DNA of 64,000 bases, taken from NCBI GenBank assembly GCA_003054695.1, contig QAZA01000025.1, positions 1-64,000 of the forward strand. Reading direction: 5' to 3'. Source of the DNA: Verrucomicrobia bacterium LW23. GTDB taxonomy: Bacteria > Verrucomicrobiota > Verrucomicrobiia > Methylacidiphilales > UBA1321. The notes beneath the pieces were generated by a model. The model was not told the origin of the DNA and ran no database searches. It worked only from the letters and a program-made list of their open reading frames with translations. Both the position numbers and the translations under genes were made by a program. This document shows, in pieces, positions 42,026 to 48,897 of the stretch (positions within the stretch are counted from its first letter, which is position 1; each line of letters starts with the position of its first letter).

Positions 42026-43090
42026 TCAGGTGGCAGGCGAGGCCCACAGGACGCGCAGGGCAAACGGGGCGACGCCGAGGCCCAGATAGAGGGCGAGCGT
42101 CCACAACGCGGCAAACAGCTCGAACGATTTGCCACGGCCTGGAGAGGGATTCCCGAGGAAGCGCGCGCTTATGGCGGCGTAAACGAGAAGCATCGCAACA
42201 ATCACAACAGCAACAGGTTGTGCAAAGCGAATGCACGCCGCAGCGAGGATGGCGCTGAGCGATGTCAGCCCAATGACAACCGCCAGTGTGGTGACAGCAC
42301 GGCCGCGCCCCCAGGTGGCACTATAGGTGGGCACGCCGGCCTCTTCGTCGAGGGGGGAGCGGATTTTGCGGCCAATCTCGATGATAAAGCCGCTAAAGAA
42401 GCTGACCGCGACAAACCAGGCCAGGCCGGGGGGCGGCACGGCATCGCGGGTGGGCAACCAGTCGCACGCTGTGGCATAAAAGTCGATGAGCGGCATAATG
42501 AGCATGTGCGTCCACATGTAGGTGATGGGGCGCGCCTTCAGCCAGTCGCGGCAAAAGAACTCACGGCTCATCAGGGCCAGGTAGGCCCAGGTGGCCAGTA
42601 GCGGCACAAGCAGGCGGGCGTCCAGCCACAGGGCCAGGGCCAGCTGGATAACGGCGCCCGCGATGCCAAGCACGGCCAGCTCGCGCAGCGTTACAAGGCC
42701 GCGCGGCACTGGTCTGTAGGGGCGATAAAGCGTGTCCTCCTCCAGGTCCTTGAATTCGTCCGCAATACGCAAATGTAGAAAGGAGATGAAGGAGGTGACA
42801 AACGCCACGAGGAACGCATGCCAAGTGGGTGGCGCAATCGTCGCGACGTCCGGCCCTGGCGCGCCGGTCTCCCCGCCCACGCCGCGCAGCAAGGCGGAAA
42901 AACATACCGCGCATGCGCTAAATGCCAGAACGAGAGGACCATGCGCCAGCACCGGAAAGCGCTCGCGCTGGTACATCCACCATCGGGCGAGAAACCCTGG
43001 GGTGGCGTGCGAGGCTGGAGTTGGAGGGGATGTAGCGGACACCAAGTAGTGGGCGCCAAATGTGCGACGCCAGTTCGATATTCTACGCAC
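42026..43090 (-). CDS. UbiA-family prenyltransferase
   Basis: 354 aa from GTG 43090 (a TTG at 43093 is adjacent; ATG 42976 is a shorter option). Eight or nine membrane helices. The first Asp-rich motif is HLRIADEFKDLEEDTLYRP near residue 107. The second is GRKIRSPLDEEAGVPTYSATWG near 240. Both bind Mg-diphosphate and orient the prenyl donor. UbiA enzymes attach prenyl chains to aromatic rings, chlorophyllide, haem or glycerol ethers. Neighbouring genes do not settle which. The stop lies 33 nt before the phosphotransferase start. Confidence 0.85.
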   Translation of the reverse strand: MRRISNWRRTFGAHYLVSATSPPTPASHATPGFLARWWMYQRERFPVLAHGPLVLAFSACAVCFSALLRGVGGETGAPGPDVATIAPPTWHAFLVAFVTSFISFLHLRIADEFKDLEEDTLYRPYRPVPRGLVTLRELAVLGIAGAVIQLALALWLDARLLVPLLATWAYLALMSREFFCRDWLKARPITYMWTHMLIMPLIDFYATACDWLPTRDAVPPPGLAWFVAVSFFSGFIIEIGRKIRSPLDEEAGVPTYSATWGRGRAVTTLAVVIGLTSLSAILAAACIRFAQPVAVVIVAMLLVYAAISARFLGNPSPGRGKSFELFAALWTLALYLGLGVAPFALRVLWASPAT

Positions 43091-43147
43091 CAACTCGCCA
43101 TTCTTTCACCTGGCAATACACAAACGGAACGCAAAAGCGACAACGCC

Positions 43148-44512
43148 CTACGCGGCCGAGGGCGTGGATGGGGCCGGCGCCCGCCGCGCCAGCTTGCGGT
43201 GGGCCTGGGCAAACTCGCCGGCGGAGAGGGCCCCGACAATGGAGAGCTCGCCCGCAAGTGCCAGGGCGGCAGCTACTTCCGCAAGGGAGCGCGCGTGCCC
43301 AGCGCCGCGCAGGCCCAGGATATCGAGGCATGCCGCCTGCGTGGGCAGCCCGGTTCCACCGCCTACGGTGCCGACGATAAGGTTAGGCAGCGTTACACAG
43401 GCGTATAAACTGCCGTCGCCCTGCAGTTGAAACCGCGTGATGCCCACGGCCGCCTCGGAAACGCACGCGGCATCCTGCCCGGTGGCGATAAAAAGCGCGG
43501 CCAGGCCATTGGCATAGTGCCCTTGCACGCCAATGGTGCCGCTGATGACGCCGCCCAGCACGGTCATTGCCCAATATTCGGCGATATCCGCCGCTGTGGT
43601 GTGCAGGCGCTTGCGTATAAGTTCGTCCGGCACAATAACTTCCGCGCACACCTTTTTGCCGCGAACACTTTGGAACGACTGGGTGCACGCCTTCTTGTCA
43701 CCGGAAAGGTTCGCCTCCACAAAAATGCGCCGCGGCTTGATGGGCGCGCAACGCACGATGTAGTCGCAAATAGCGTCCGTTGCAAGGGTTACCATGTTTT
43801 GGCCGGCGGCGTCCCCGGTCAGATATTCGAAGGAAAGGTAGACGTGATTGCCCTCCACCGTCATGCGCGTGCGGGTAAGGCGGCCGTGCCTGGTGGTGGA
43901 GGCGGCCACGACCGCAAATGCCTCCTCCTGCGTCACGGCCCAGGCGATAAACGCGCCCGCCTGCGCCACCGTCTCAAACACCAGGCCCGGCGCACGGGTC
44001 ACCCCCTCGGCCAGCAACGCAGCCGCGCAGCCGCCGGCTTCGCTAATAAGCATTGCCCCACGCTGGTAGGAGGCGACAAGAGCGGCCTCCGTAGTGGCCA
44101 GGGGCACGTAAAAATCTCCAGCTGTGCAACTTCCGTTAATGCGCAGGGGCCCCGCAATACCGATGGGGAGCTGCACGGTGCCCACCGCATACTCAATATT
44201 GCGCGCGTACGGCGCCAGATTGGAGTGAACGCTGGCGGAAGCATCGGCGGCCCCGGAAACATTGGCAGCCGAGGCAGGATCCAACACCGCCCGGGCCGCG
44301 GCAATCGTCGTGGACCGCTCAGGGCTCGCCGGCGCGGCGGCAAGGATGCCCCACCGTTGCTCCACGGAGGCCCGGCTTAACGAGGTAGCGCCCGTAAAGC
44401 GCGCCGGCAATGGATGATGCTGCGGCTTAAGGCGTTGCAACACGGAGTCCAGGTTTCCCTCACCCACAAGCCGCTGCAAATGCGCGGCTGCGCCCTGCGA
44501 ACTGGTCGACAT
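43148..44512 (-). CDS. hydroxymethylglutaryl-CoA reductase, class I
   Basis: 454 aa. Catalytic residues are in place: Glu142 in ATTEAALVASYQRG, Lys273/274 in SGDKKACTQS, Asp347 in IATGQDAACVS and His438 in SAGEFAQAHRKL. The NADPH motif TGDAAGQNM is at 232-240 and GTVGGGTGLPTQ at 381-392. It converts HMG-CoA to mevalonate. The length and motif order match the soluble class I (archaeal/eukaryotic-like) type, not the class II NADH enzyme. The other mevalonate enzymes are not in the window. It is the first gene after tRNA-Gly (64 nt). Confidence 0.93.
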   Translation of the reverse strand: MSTSSQGAAAHLQRLVGEGNLDSVLQRLKPQHHPLPARFTGATSLSRASVEQRWGILAAAPASPERSTTIAAARAVLDPASAANVSGAADASASVHSNLAPYARNIEYAVGTVQLPIGIAGPLRINGSCTAGDFYVPLATTEAALVASYQRGAMLISEAGGCAAALLAEGVTRAPGLVFETVAQAGAFIAWAVTQEEAFAVVAASTTRHGRLTRTRMTVEGNHVYLSFEYLTGDAAGQNMVTLATDAICDYIVRCAPIKPRRIFVEANLSGDKKACTQSFQSVRGKKVCAEVIVPDELIRKRLHTTAADIAEYWAMTVLGGVISGTIGVQGHYANGLAALFIATGQDAACVSEAAVGITRFQLQGDGSLYACVTLPNLIVGTVGGGTGLPTQAACLDILGLRGAGHARSLAEVAAALALAGELSIVGALSAGEFAQAHRKLARRAPAPSTPSAA

Positions 44513-44576
44513 ATGCCGAGAAATCTAGGCCCTGCGCGCGCTGTTGAAAAGCGGCAATCGCTACACAAAAAAAGGG

Positions 44577-44647
44577 AGCGGGTAGAGGGAATCGAACCCT
44601 CGTGTGCAGCTTGGAAGGCTGCCGTTCTACCATTGAACTATACCCGC
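44577..44647 (-). tRNA. tRNA-Gly (anticodon UCC)
   Basis: 71 nt. Minus-strand sequence forms a 7-bp acceptor stem GCGGGTA/TACCCGC with U as discriminator base. The anticodon arm is GCAGC-CTTCCAA-GCTGC, giving UCC, and the T arm is GAGGGTTCGATTCCCTC. CCA is not encoded. A run of seven Us follows. It lies inside the biosynthetic cluster, between the endonuclease-V-like and HMG-CoA reductase genes, in the same direction. Confidence 0.97.
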
Positions 44648-44733
44648 AGATGGGAGACGAAAGGCTAGAGGCTAGCGCGATTGAGGTAGGATTGGCAAAC
44701 AAAAAGTGCGTGGGCGCACAATAGAAACGTAAC

Positions 44734-45237
44734 TCAGCTTGCATCAACGTCTTGCGTAAGCTGATCCACACGCCGAAGTAGTGTGGGAATCCGAAAAGCG
44801 CCGGCCATTGCGGCGACGTGTTGTGCTGCAACGGCGGGCTCCATCCCGGCGGCCGTAATGTAGAGAGGGCGGGAGGAGCCGGCGCGTCGCAGTGCAATGG
44901 CATGGGTGCCGCCCCGGAAAGCGGTTTTGGCGATGCCGATAAGCGTAACCTTTTGGTGCAGAGCATCATACAGGCGGGAGCCGAGGCCGGGCGTTCCGGC
45001 GTCATCGAGCCAGACATAGCCGTCGACGACGGCGATGCGGGTCTCGGGAAACTCCGCCACCATGGCGAGAAGGCAGGGGAGCTCGCGCAGGTAAAAGCGC
45101 CCGGGCTGGTAGGGCGCCGCCACGGGTAGACGCAGTACTTTCTCGCGCAACGGAGCGGCATCCGGCCAGCCGCCGGCAAGCACACCGGCGGCGATAGCGA
45201 CGTCGCCGTGGTAGCCCACATCGAGAAAGAGAATCAT
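44734..45237 (-). CDS. endonuclease V-like protein
   Basis: 167 aa, start MILFLDVGYHGDVA at 45237. Endonuclease V active-site positions are recognisable: Asp6 in LFLDVGY, Glu52 in APYQPGRFYLRELP and Asp72 in AVVDGYVWLDDAG, plus the later VTLIGIAKTAFRG strand. Typical members are about 220 residues and cut DNA or RNA next to deoxyinosine. This one is shorter, and DGHG-type residues after Asp72 are replaced. Its ATG overlaps the stop of the flavoprotein gene by 4 nt (ATGA), so it is co-translated with a biosynthetic enzyme, an odd partner for a repair nuclease. Confidence 0.7.
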   Translation of the reverse strand: MILFLDVGYHGDVAIAAGVLAGGWPDAAPLREKVLRLPVAAPYQPGRFYLRELPCLLAMVAEFPETRIAVVDGYVWLDDAGTPGLGSRLYDALHQKVTLIGIAKTAFRGGTHAIALRRAGSSRPLYITAAGMEPAVAAQHVAAMAGAFRIPTLLRRVDQLTQDVDAS

Positions 45238-46376
45238 GAAGCGGCGTGCGGCGGCGGAGCCGGATGCACCCAGCGGACCAGGGTGCCGAGAGCGCCGGGG
45301 ATTGCGGAAAGCACCCGGACGGCCCGCATTGCCAGGGCGGGCCTTAATGCACACCAATGCACAAACTGGTTGACCCAAACGCGCTTTCCATACAAGGCTG
45401 CGTGCGAGGATTGGTAGGTGGCGAGGCCCTTGCGAAGACAGGCGTCCGCCCTGACGGGTGTCGCGTCTAAACCGTTGAGAGTATGGAGGATAGCGTCTGC
45501 TGCCGCCTCTCCGGACGCCAGAGCAAAGTAGATGCCCTCGCCGGTAAAAGGCTCAACCATTCGAGCGGCGTCTCCGGCCAGCCACACGCGGCCCCGGCCA
45601 AGAGTGGACGGGGCGCGGGTGATGGGTGTGACGCTTCGCCATGTACACGGGCGGGTGTTGGGGATGTAGCGGGAAAGCACGGACTGCGGCGTGGCCTTGG
45701 AATGGCGACTCATGACTATGCACATATTTGCACTTTTCTCGTTGATGCGTACCAGGCCGTAGTAGCCGTCGGGAAAGAGATTCATGTGCACGTGCCCATC
45801 CACTGCGGATGCATCGAGAGTGGTTTGCCAGGCCAGTCGGCCGCATCTCCCTGGACGGGAAGAGGTTAGACCTGCCATCCGCGCAATCGTCGAGTTCCGG
45901 CCGTCGGCGCCCAGGATCATCCGCCCGTGGTAGTCCCCCTGGGTGGTGGTAATGACGCCTGTAGTTGTATCTACGGCTGTGACAGAGATTTCTGTATGAA
46001 ACTCGGCCCCTGCGGCAATCGCCCGCCCCATCACCCACTCGTCCAGATCGCTGCGACGCACGGCCCGGGGGCCAAAGTGTGGGCCCGGGGCAAAATCGTG
46101 GCGAAAAAGCTCCCGGCCGGCGCTCTCCAGGCACACACCGGCGCTGAGGTGATGGGGAAGCGCGCCAAACTCCTCCTCCAGACCGTGGCGGCGCCAGATT
46201 TCCCACGCGCTTGGGTTGATGCAATCGCCGCACACTTTTTCTCTCGGCCAGCGCATTTTCTCCAGCACGATCACGCGGCGTCCGGCCCGGGCCAGTACCA
46301 GGGCCGCCATGGCCCCCGCAGGCCCGGCCCCGGCGATAACCACATCGTACAGAGGCAGTTGCGAGGGGTCGGACAT
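45234..46376 (-). CDS. geranylgeranyl-reductase-family FAD oxidoreductase
   Basis: 380 aa. The Rossmann motif VVIAGAGPAGAMAALVLA starts near residue 12. KVCGDCINPSAW near 48 and MILGADGRNSTIARMAG near 155 are typical of the group. WLAGDAARMVEPFTGEGI near 287 is the second FAD contact. Members saturate isoprenoid chains (chlorophyll, archaeal lipids, menaquinone) or hydroxylate aromatic rings. With UbiA, a phytol-kinase-like enzyme and HMG-CoA reductase close by, isoprenoid reduction is favoured, but this is inference. It is coupled to the endonuclease-V-like gene and lies 24 nt downstream of the ketoacyl synthase. Confidence 0.82.
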   Translation of the reverse strand: MSDPSQLPLYDVVIAGAGPAGAMAALVLARAGRRVIVLEKMRWPREKVCGDCINPSAWEIWRRHGLEEEFGALPHHLSAGVCLESAGRELFRHDFAPGPHFGPRAVRRSDLDEWVMGRAIAAGAEFHTEISVTAVDTTTGVITTTQGDYHGRMILGADGRNSTIARMAGLTSSRPGRCGRLAWQTTLDASAVDGHVHMNLFPDGYYGLVRINEKSANMCIVMSRHSKATPQSVLSRYIPNTRPCTWRSVTPITRAPSTLGRGRVWLAGDAARMVEPFTGEGIYFALASGEAAADAILHTLNGLDATPVRADACLRKGLATYQSSHAALYGKRVWVNQFVHWCALRPALAMRAVRVLSAIPGALGTLVRWVHPAPPPHAAS

Positions 46377-46400
46377 GGGGGGAGGATCGGAGGCGCGCCG

Positions 46401-47636
46401 CTAGATGCCGTACCGCCCCAGCACGAGCGTGGCGTTGATGCCGCCAAAGCCGAAGCTGTTGGACAGCACGTAGTTAACCCGGGTGTGGCGGGGTTCGCCG
46501 AGGATAAGATCGAAGCCCGGCGCAATGTCCGGCTCCTCGCAGTTCAGTGTCTCCGGAAGATACTCGTCGGCGATAGACAAAGCGCAAATCGCGGCCTCAA
46601 TGCCGCCGGCTGCCCCCAACGGATGGCCATAGAAGGCCTTGGTACCGCTGACAGGTGGGGTATTCGATCCAAATAGCTTGGTGATAGCATGTTGCTCATG
46701 CTCATCATTCATCGGGGTACTGCTGGCATGTGCATTAATGTAGCCGATTTGATCCGGCCGAAGCCCTGCCTCCTTAAGCGAACGCGACATCGCGTCAATT
46801 GCTGCGGCGCCGTCGGGTAGTGACGATGTCATGTGGTATGCGTCGTTGTTGAGCGAGTAGCCGAGCACCTCCGCGTAAATCCGCGCACCTCGTTGCAGCG
46901 CATGCTCTTCCGTCTCCAGCACCATGGCCGTTGCGCCTTCCGCCATCACAAAGCCGCCCCTACGCCTGTCGAAGGGGCGGCACGCAAGGGCGGGATTTGT
47001 TTCCCGCGACATCGTTTTGATGACATCGAAAGCGCCAAAAGTAAGAGGCGCCAGAGGCGTCTCGGACGATCCGGCAATCATCACACGCGCCAGGCCGTCG
47101 CGCAGCACGCGGTACGCCTCGCCGACTGAGACGGTGCCCGAGGCGCAGCTGTTGGAGTTGGTTGTATTGTAGCCGCGAAAGCCGTTGGCAATAGCAATAT
47201 TGGTATGTGCCGATCCACCAAAGACTTGCAACGCAAGCGATGCCGGGATTGCCTTGACGCCTTCGCTCAGAAAGCGCGCGTGCTGGCTCTCCGCATTCGT
47301 AATCCCGCCCAACGCGGTGCCAAAGCTGACGCCGATGTCGAAGGACGGCGCCTCCGTGCAAGGCGCTATGCCTGCATCTTCCATGGCCTGACGGGTCACG
47401 ACCAGGCAAAACTGCGCGTATTTGTCGATGCGCTTGAGGCGGTGCGGCGGGAAGTAGCGCGTGGGCTCGTAGTCCAGAATCTGCGCCGCGCATTTGGCGC
47501 TAAACTCTTGCGTATTAAACTGTTCGATAAGCGTAACCCGCGACTTGCGAGCGCGCAGGCCGGCGCGAATCCCTTCGACGCCGTGCCCCATCGGGGTAAG
47601 GGCGCCGATGCCGGTAATAACGACGCGGTGCTTCAT
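46401..47636 (-). CDS. 3-oxoacyl-[ACP] synthase II (FabF-like ketosynthase)
   Basis: 411 aa, ATG 47636 (MKHRVVITGIGALTPMG). Active-site Cys164 in SNSCASGTVSVG, His303 in INAHASSTPMND, Lys333 and His338 in GTKAFYGHPLGAAGG complete the Cys-His-His triad. The motif around the Cys is NSNSCASG instead of the TACASG common in housekeeping FabF, and the first His motif is NAHASST instead of NAHGTST. This points to a specialised secondary-metabolism-like member. No ACP, chain-length factor or ketoreductase gene is beside it, so the acyl carrier must come from elsewhere. Confidence 0.88.
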   Translation of the reverse strand: MKHRVVITGIGALTPMGHGVEGIRAGLRARKSRVTLIEQFNTQEFSAKCAAQILDYEPTRYFPPHRLKRIDKYAQFCLVVTRQAMEDAGIAPCTEAPSFDIGVSFGTALGGITNAESQHARFLSEGVKAIPASLALQVFGGSAHTNIAIANGFRGYNTTNSNSCASGTVSVGEAYRVLRDGLARVMIAGSSETPLAPLTFGAFDVIKTMSRETNPALACRPFDRRRGGFVMAEGATAMVLETEEHALQRGARIYAEVLGYSLNNDAYHMTSSLPDGAAAIDAMSRSLKEAGLRPDQIGYINAHASSTPMNDEHEQHAITKLFGSNTPPVSGTKAFYGHPLGAAGGIEAAICALSIADEYLPETLNCEEPDIAPGFDLILGEPRHTRVNYVLSNSFGFGGINATLVLGRYGI

Positions 47637-47703
47637 AAACACCTTTCGCCGTGAAAGTTAAGGGGAAGATATCGAAGAATCCTCAACAAATGGCATGCAG
47701 GCA

Positions 47704-48159
47704 TTACTTGCGGGCCTCCATTCGCTTCTTTAGCCCATGAAGCGTTTTGTTGGCGATGTGGGAGATAAAAAACCAGCCGATAATCCAGTCCGCAACAAAG
47801 CTGCCGATAATGGGCCAGTTTAGCGTATGTACATGGTGGATAACGATATGCACACCGTCTTCGCCGCGATCCGTAAACGTCCAGGTAACTTTCATGCCCT
47901 TGGTGGCATCCCAGCAGGAGTTCAGATGCTCAAAATGCAACTGCTGGTGCTCCGGGTCGCTGCGAAACACGGAAACCCATGTGGTTACAATGCCAGTGCG
48001 CGTGCTGCACATCTTGACAACGCCGCCCCAGGGCATACGGCTAAGGAACTTGTTGTACCTATAGTGGGAAAGGAAACTGGGCCAGTTGGCCAGGTCCGAT
48101 GCCACGCTAAATACATCAGCGAGAGGAGCTTTTATCAAAATTTCGTTCTTCCTGTCCAT
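47704..48159 (-). CDS. SRPBCC-family polyketide cyclase/aromatase-like protein
   Basis: 151 aa. It begins MDRKNEILIKAPLADVFSVAS, then LANWPSFLSHYRYNKFLSR and ends in a long helix with WIIGWFFISHIANKTLHGLKKRM. That is the START/COQ10-like fold used by polyketide aromatases and quinone-binding proteins. It is the first gene of the cluster, 67 nt upstream of the ketosynthase. A role in folding a polyketide chain or in binding a lipid-quinone product is plausible. The two are not distinguishable from sequence alone. Confidence 0.75.
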   Translation of the reverse strand: MDRKNEILIKAPLADVFSVASDLANWPSFLSHYRYNKFLSRMPWGGVVKMCSTRTGIVTTWVSVFRSDPEHQQLHFEHLNSCWDATKGMKVTWTFTDRGEDGVHIVIHHVHTLNWPIIGSFVADWIIGWFFISHIANKTLHGLKKRMEARK

Positions 48160-48264
48160 GGGAGCGGCGTTCGTTACCCCGCGACCATAGTACGACGCGA
48201 GCGTTTAGCCAAGCGGAACAACCGGAAATTCGCGCCTGCCCCTGAAACGGGCTGACGCTTTGCT

Positions 48265-48293
48265 TTGACACAAGGCGAAAGATGGCCAAGAAT
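48265..48293 (+). promoter_or_regulatory. sigma-70 promoter of purS
   Basis: Consensus TTGACA (48265-48270), 17-bp spacer and AAGAAT (48288-48293). Transcription would begin near 48300, giving a 33-nt leader to the purS ATG. The rest of the 48160-48332 divergent region holds no gene. Confidence 0.6.
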
Positions 48294-48332
48294 GCCGGAA
48301 GCTGGCTCCGGGCCGCCATATTACCTCCACAC

Positions 48333-48806
48333 ATGAAAGTTGAAATTCTCGTAACACCGAAAAAGAGCGTTTTTGATCCGCAGGGCGACGCCGTTCTGCG
48401 CTGCCTGCACACCCAGGGGCTGGAGAAGGCCGTCTCGGTTCGCATTGGCAAATACATTGAGCTGGAAGTAGATGCGGCGGAAGGTGAGGTATCCGGCGCG
48501 CGCCTGGAAGAAATCTGCCGCGACATCCTCAGCAACCCCGTTATTGAGGATTACGCCCTGCGCCTGGTCGCCCCCGCGCCCGCCGCAACAAAGCCCAAGG
48601 CCAAAAAGGAGGCCGTGGCCGCTCCCGCCCAGGTGGCAGACGCGGTCGTCGCGCCCGAGAAGAAAGCCAGGAAAGTGCCGCTGAAGCCGGTCAACGCCAA
48701 GCCGGCCAAAAGCTTTGCGTTCGCTAAATCCAAAGCCACTATCGGCAAAGTGCTCCCTCTCAAGGACGCTACCTCCAAGCTGAAGGCAAAGAAGAAAGCG
48801 AGCTGA
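48333..48806 (+). CDS. purS: phosphoribosylformylglycinamidine synthase subunit PurS with basic C-terminal tail
   Basis: 157 aa, start MKVEILVTPKKSVFDPQGDA at 48333. Residues 1-82 are PurS: GLEKAVSVRIGKYIELEV, ARLEEICRDILSNPVIEDYALRL. PurS bridges PurL and PurQ in purine synthesis step 4. Normal PurS is about 80-85 residues. Here a Lys/Ala/Pro-rich tail of about 75 residues follows (KPKAKKEAV, KKARKVPLKP, ending KLKAKKKAS), resembling histone-H1-like tails. purL and purQ are not adjacent. The gene converges with the AAA+ ATPase. Confidence 0.85.
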   Translation: MKVEILVTPKKSVFDPQGDAVLRCLHTQGLEKAVSVRIGKYIELEVDAAEGEVSGARLEEICRDILSNPVIEDYALRLVAPAPAATKPKAKKEAVAAPAQVADAVVAPEKKARKVPLKPVNAKPAKSFAFAKSKATIGKVLPLKDATSKLKAKKKAS

Positions 48807-48860
48807 TCGCTGCGCGCCACGCCACGTTCCGCCGCCGCAACTGGTGGCCAGGACATAGTG

Positions 48861-48892
48861 CAGGGGCGTCGGCCGGTGCCGCCTCGCCCCTG
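48861..48892. terminator. stem-loop between convergent purS and AAA+ genes
   Basis: CAGGGGCG (48861-48868) pairs exactly with CGCCCCTG (48885-48892), and an inner GGC/GCC pair tightens the loop. No U run on either strand, so it may act by structure only. Confidence 0.45.
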
Positions 48893-48897
48893 TACGG

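Noticed and set aside
34050-48159. Complete archaeal-type ether-lipid pathway
   Set aside because: UbiA and a GGR-like reductase are present, but no glycerol-1-phosphate dehydrogenase, GGGP synthase or CDP-archaeol synthase can be identified, so the label is not justified.
34050-48159. Ladderane or aryl-polyene type cluster
   Set aside because: Only one ketosynthase is present, with no ACP, dehydratase, radical SAM or phytoene-desaturase-like genes.
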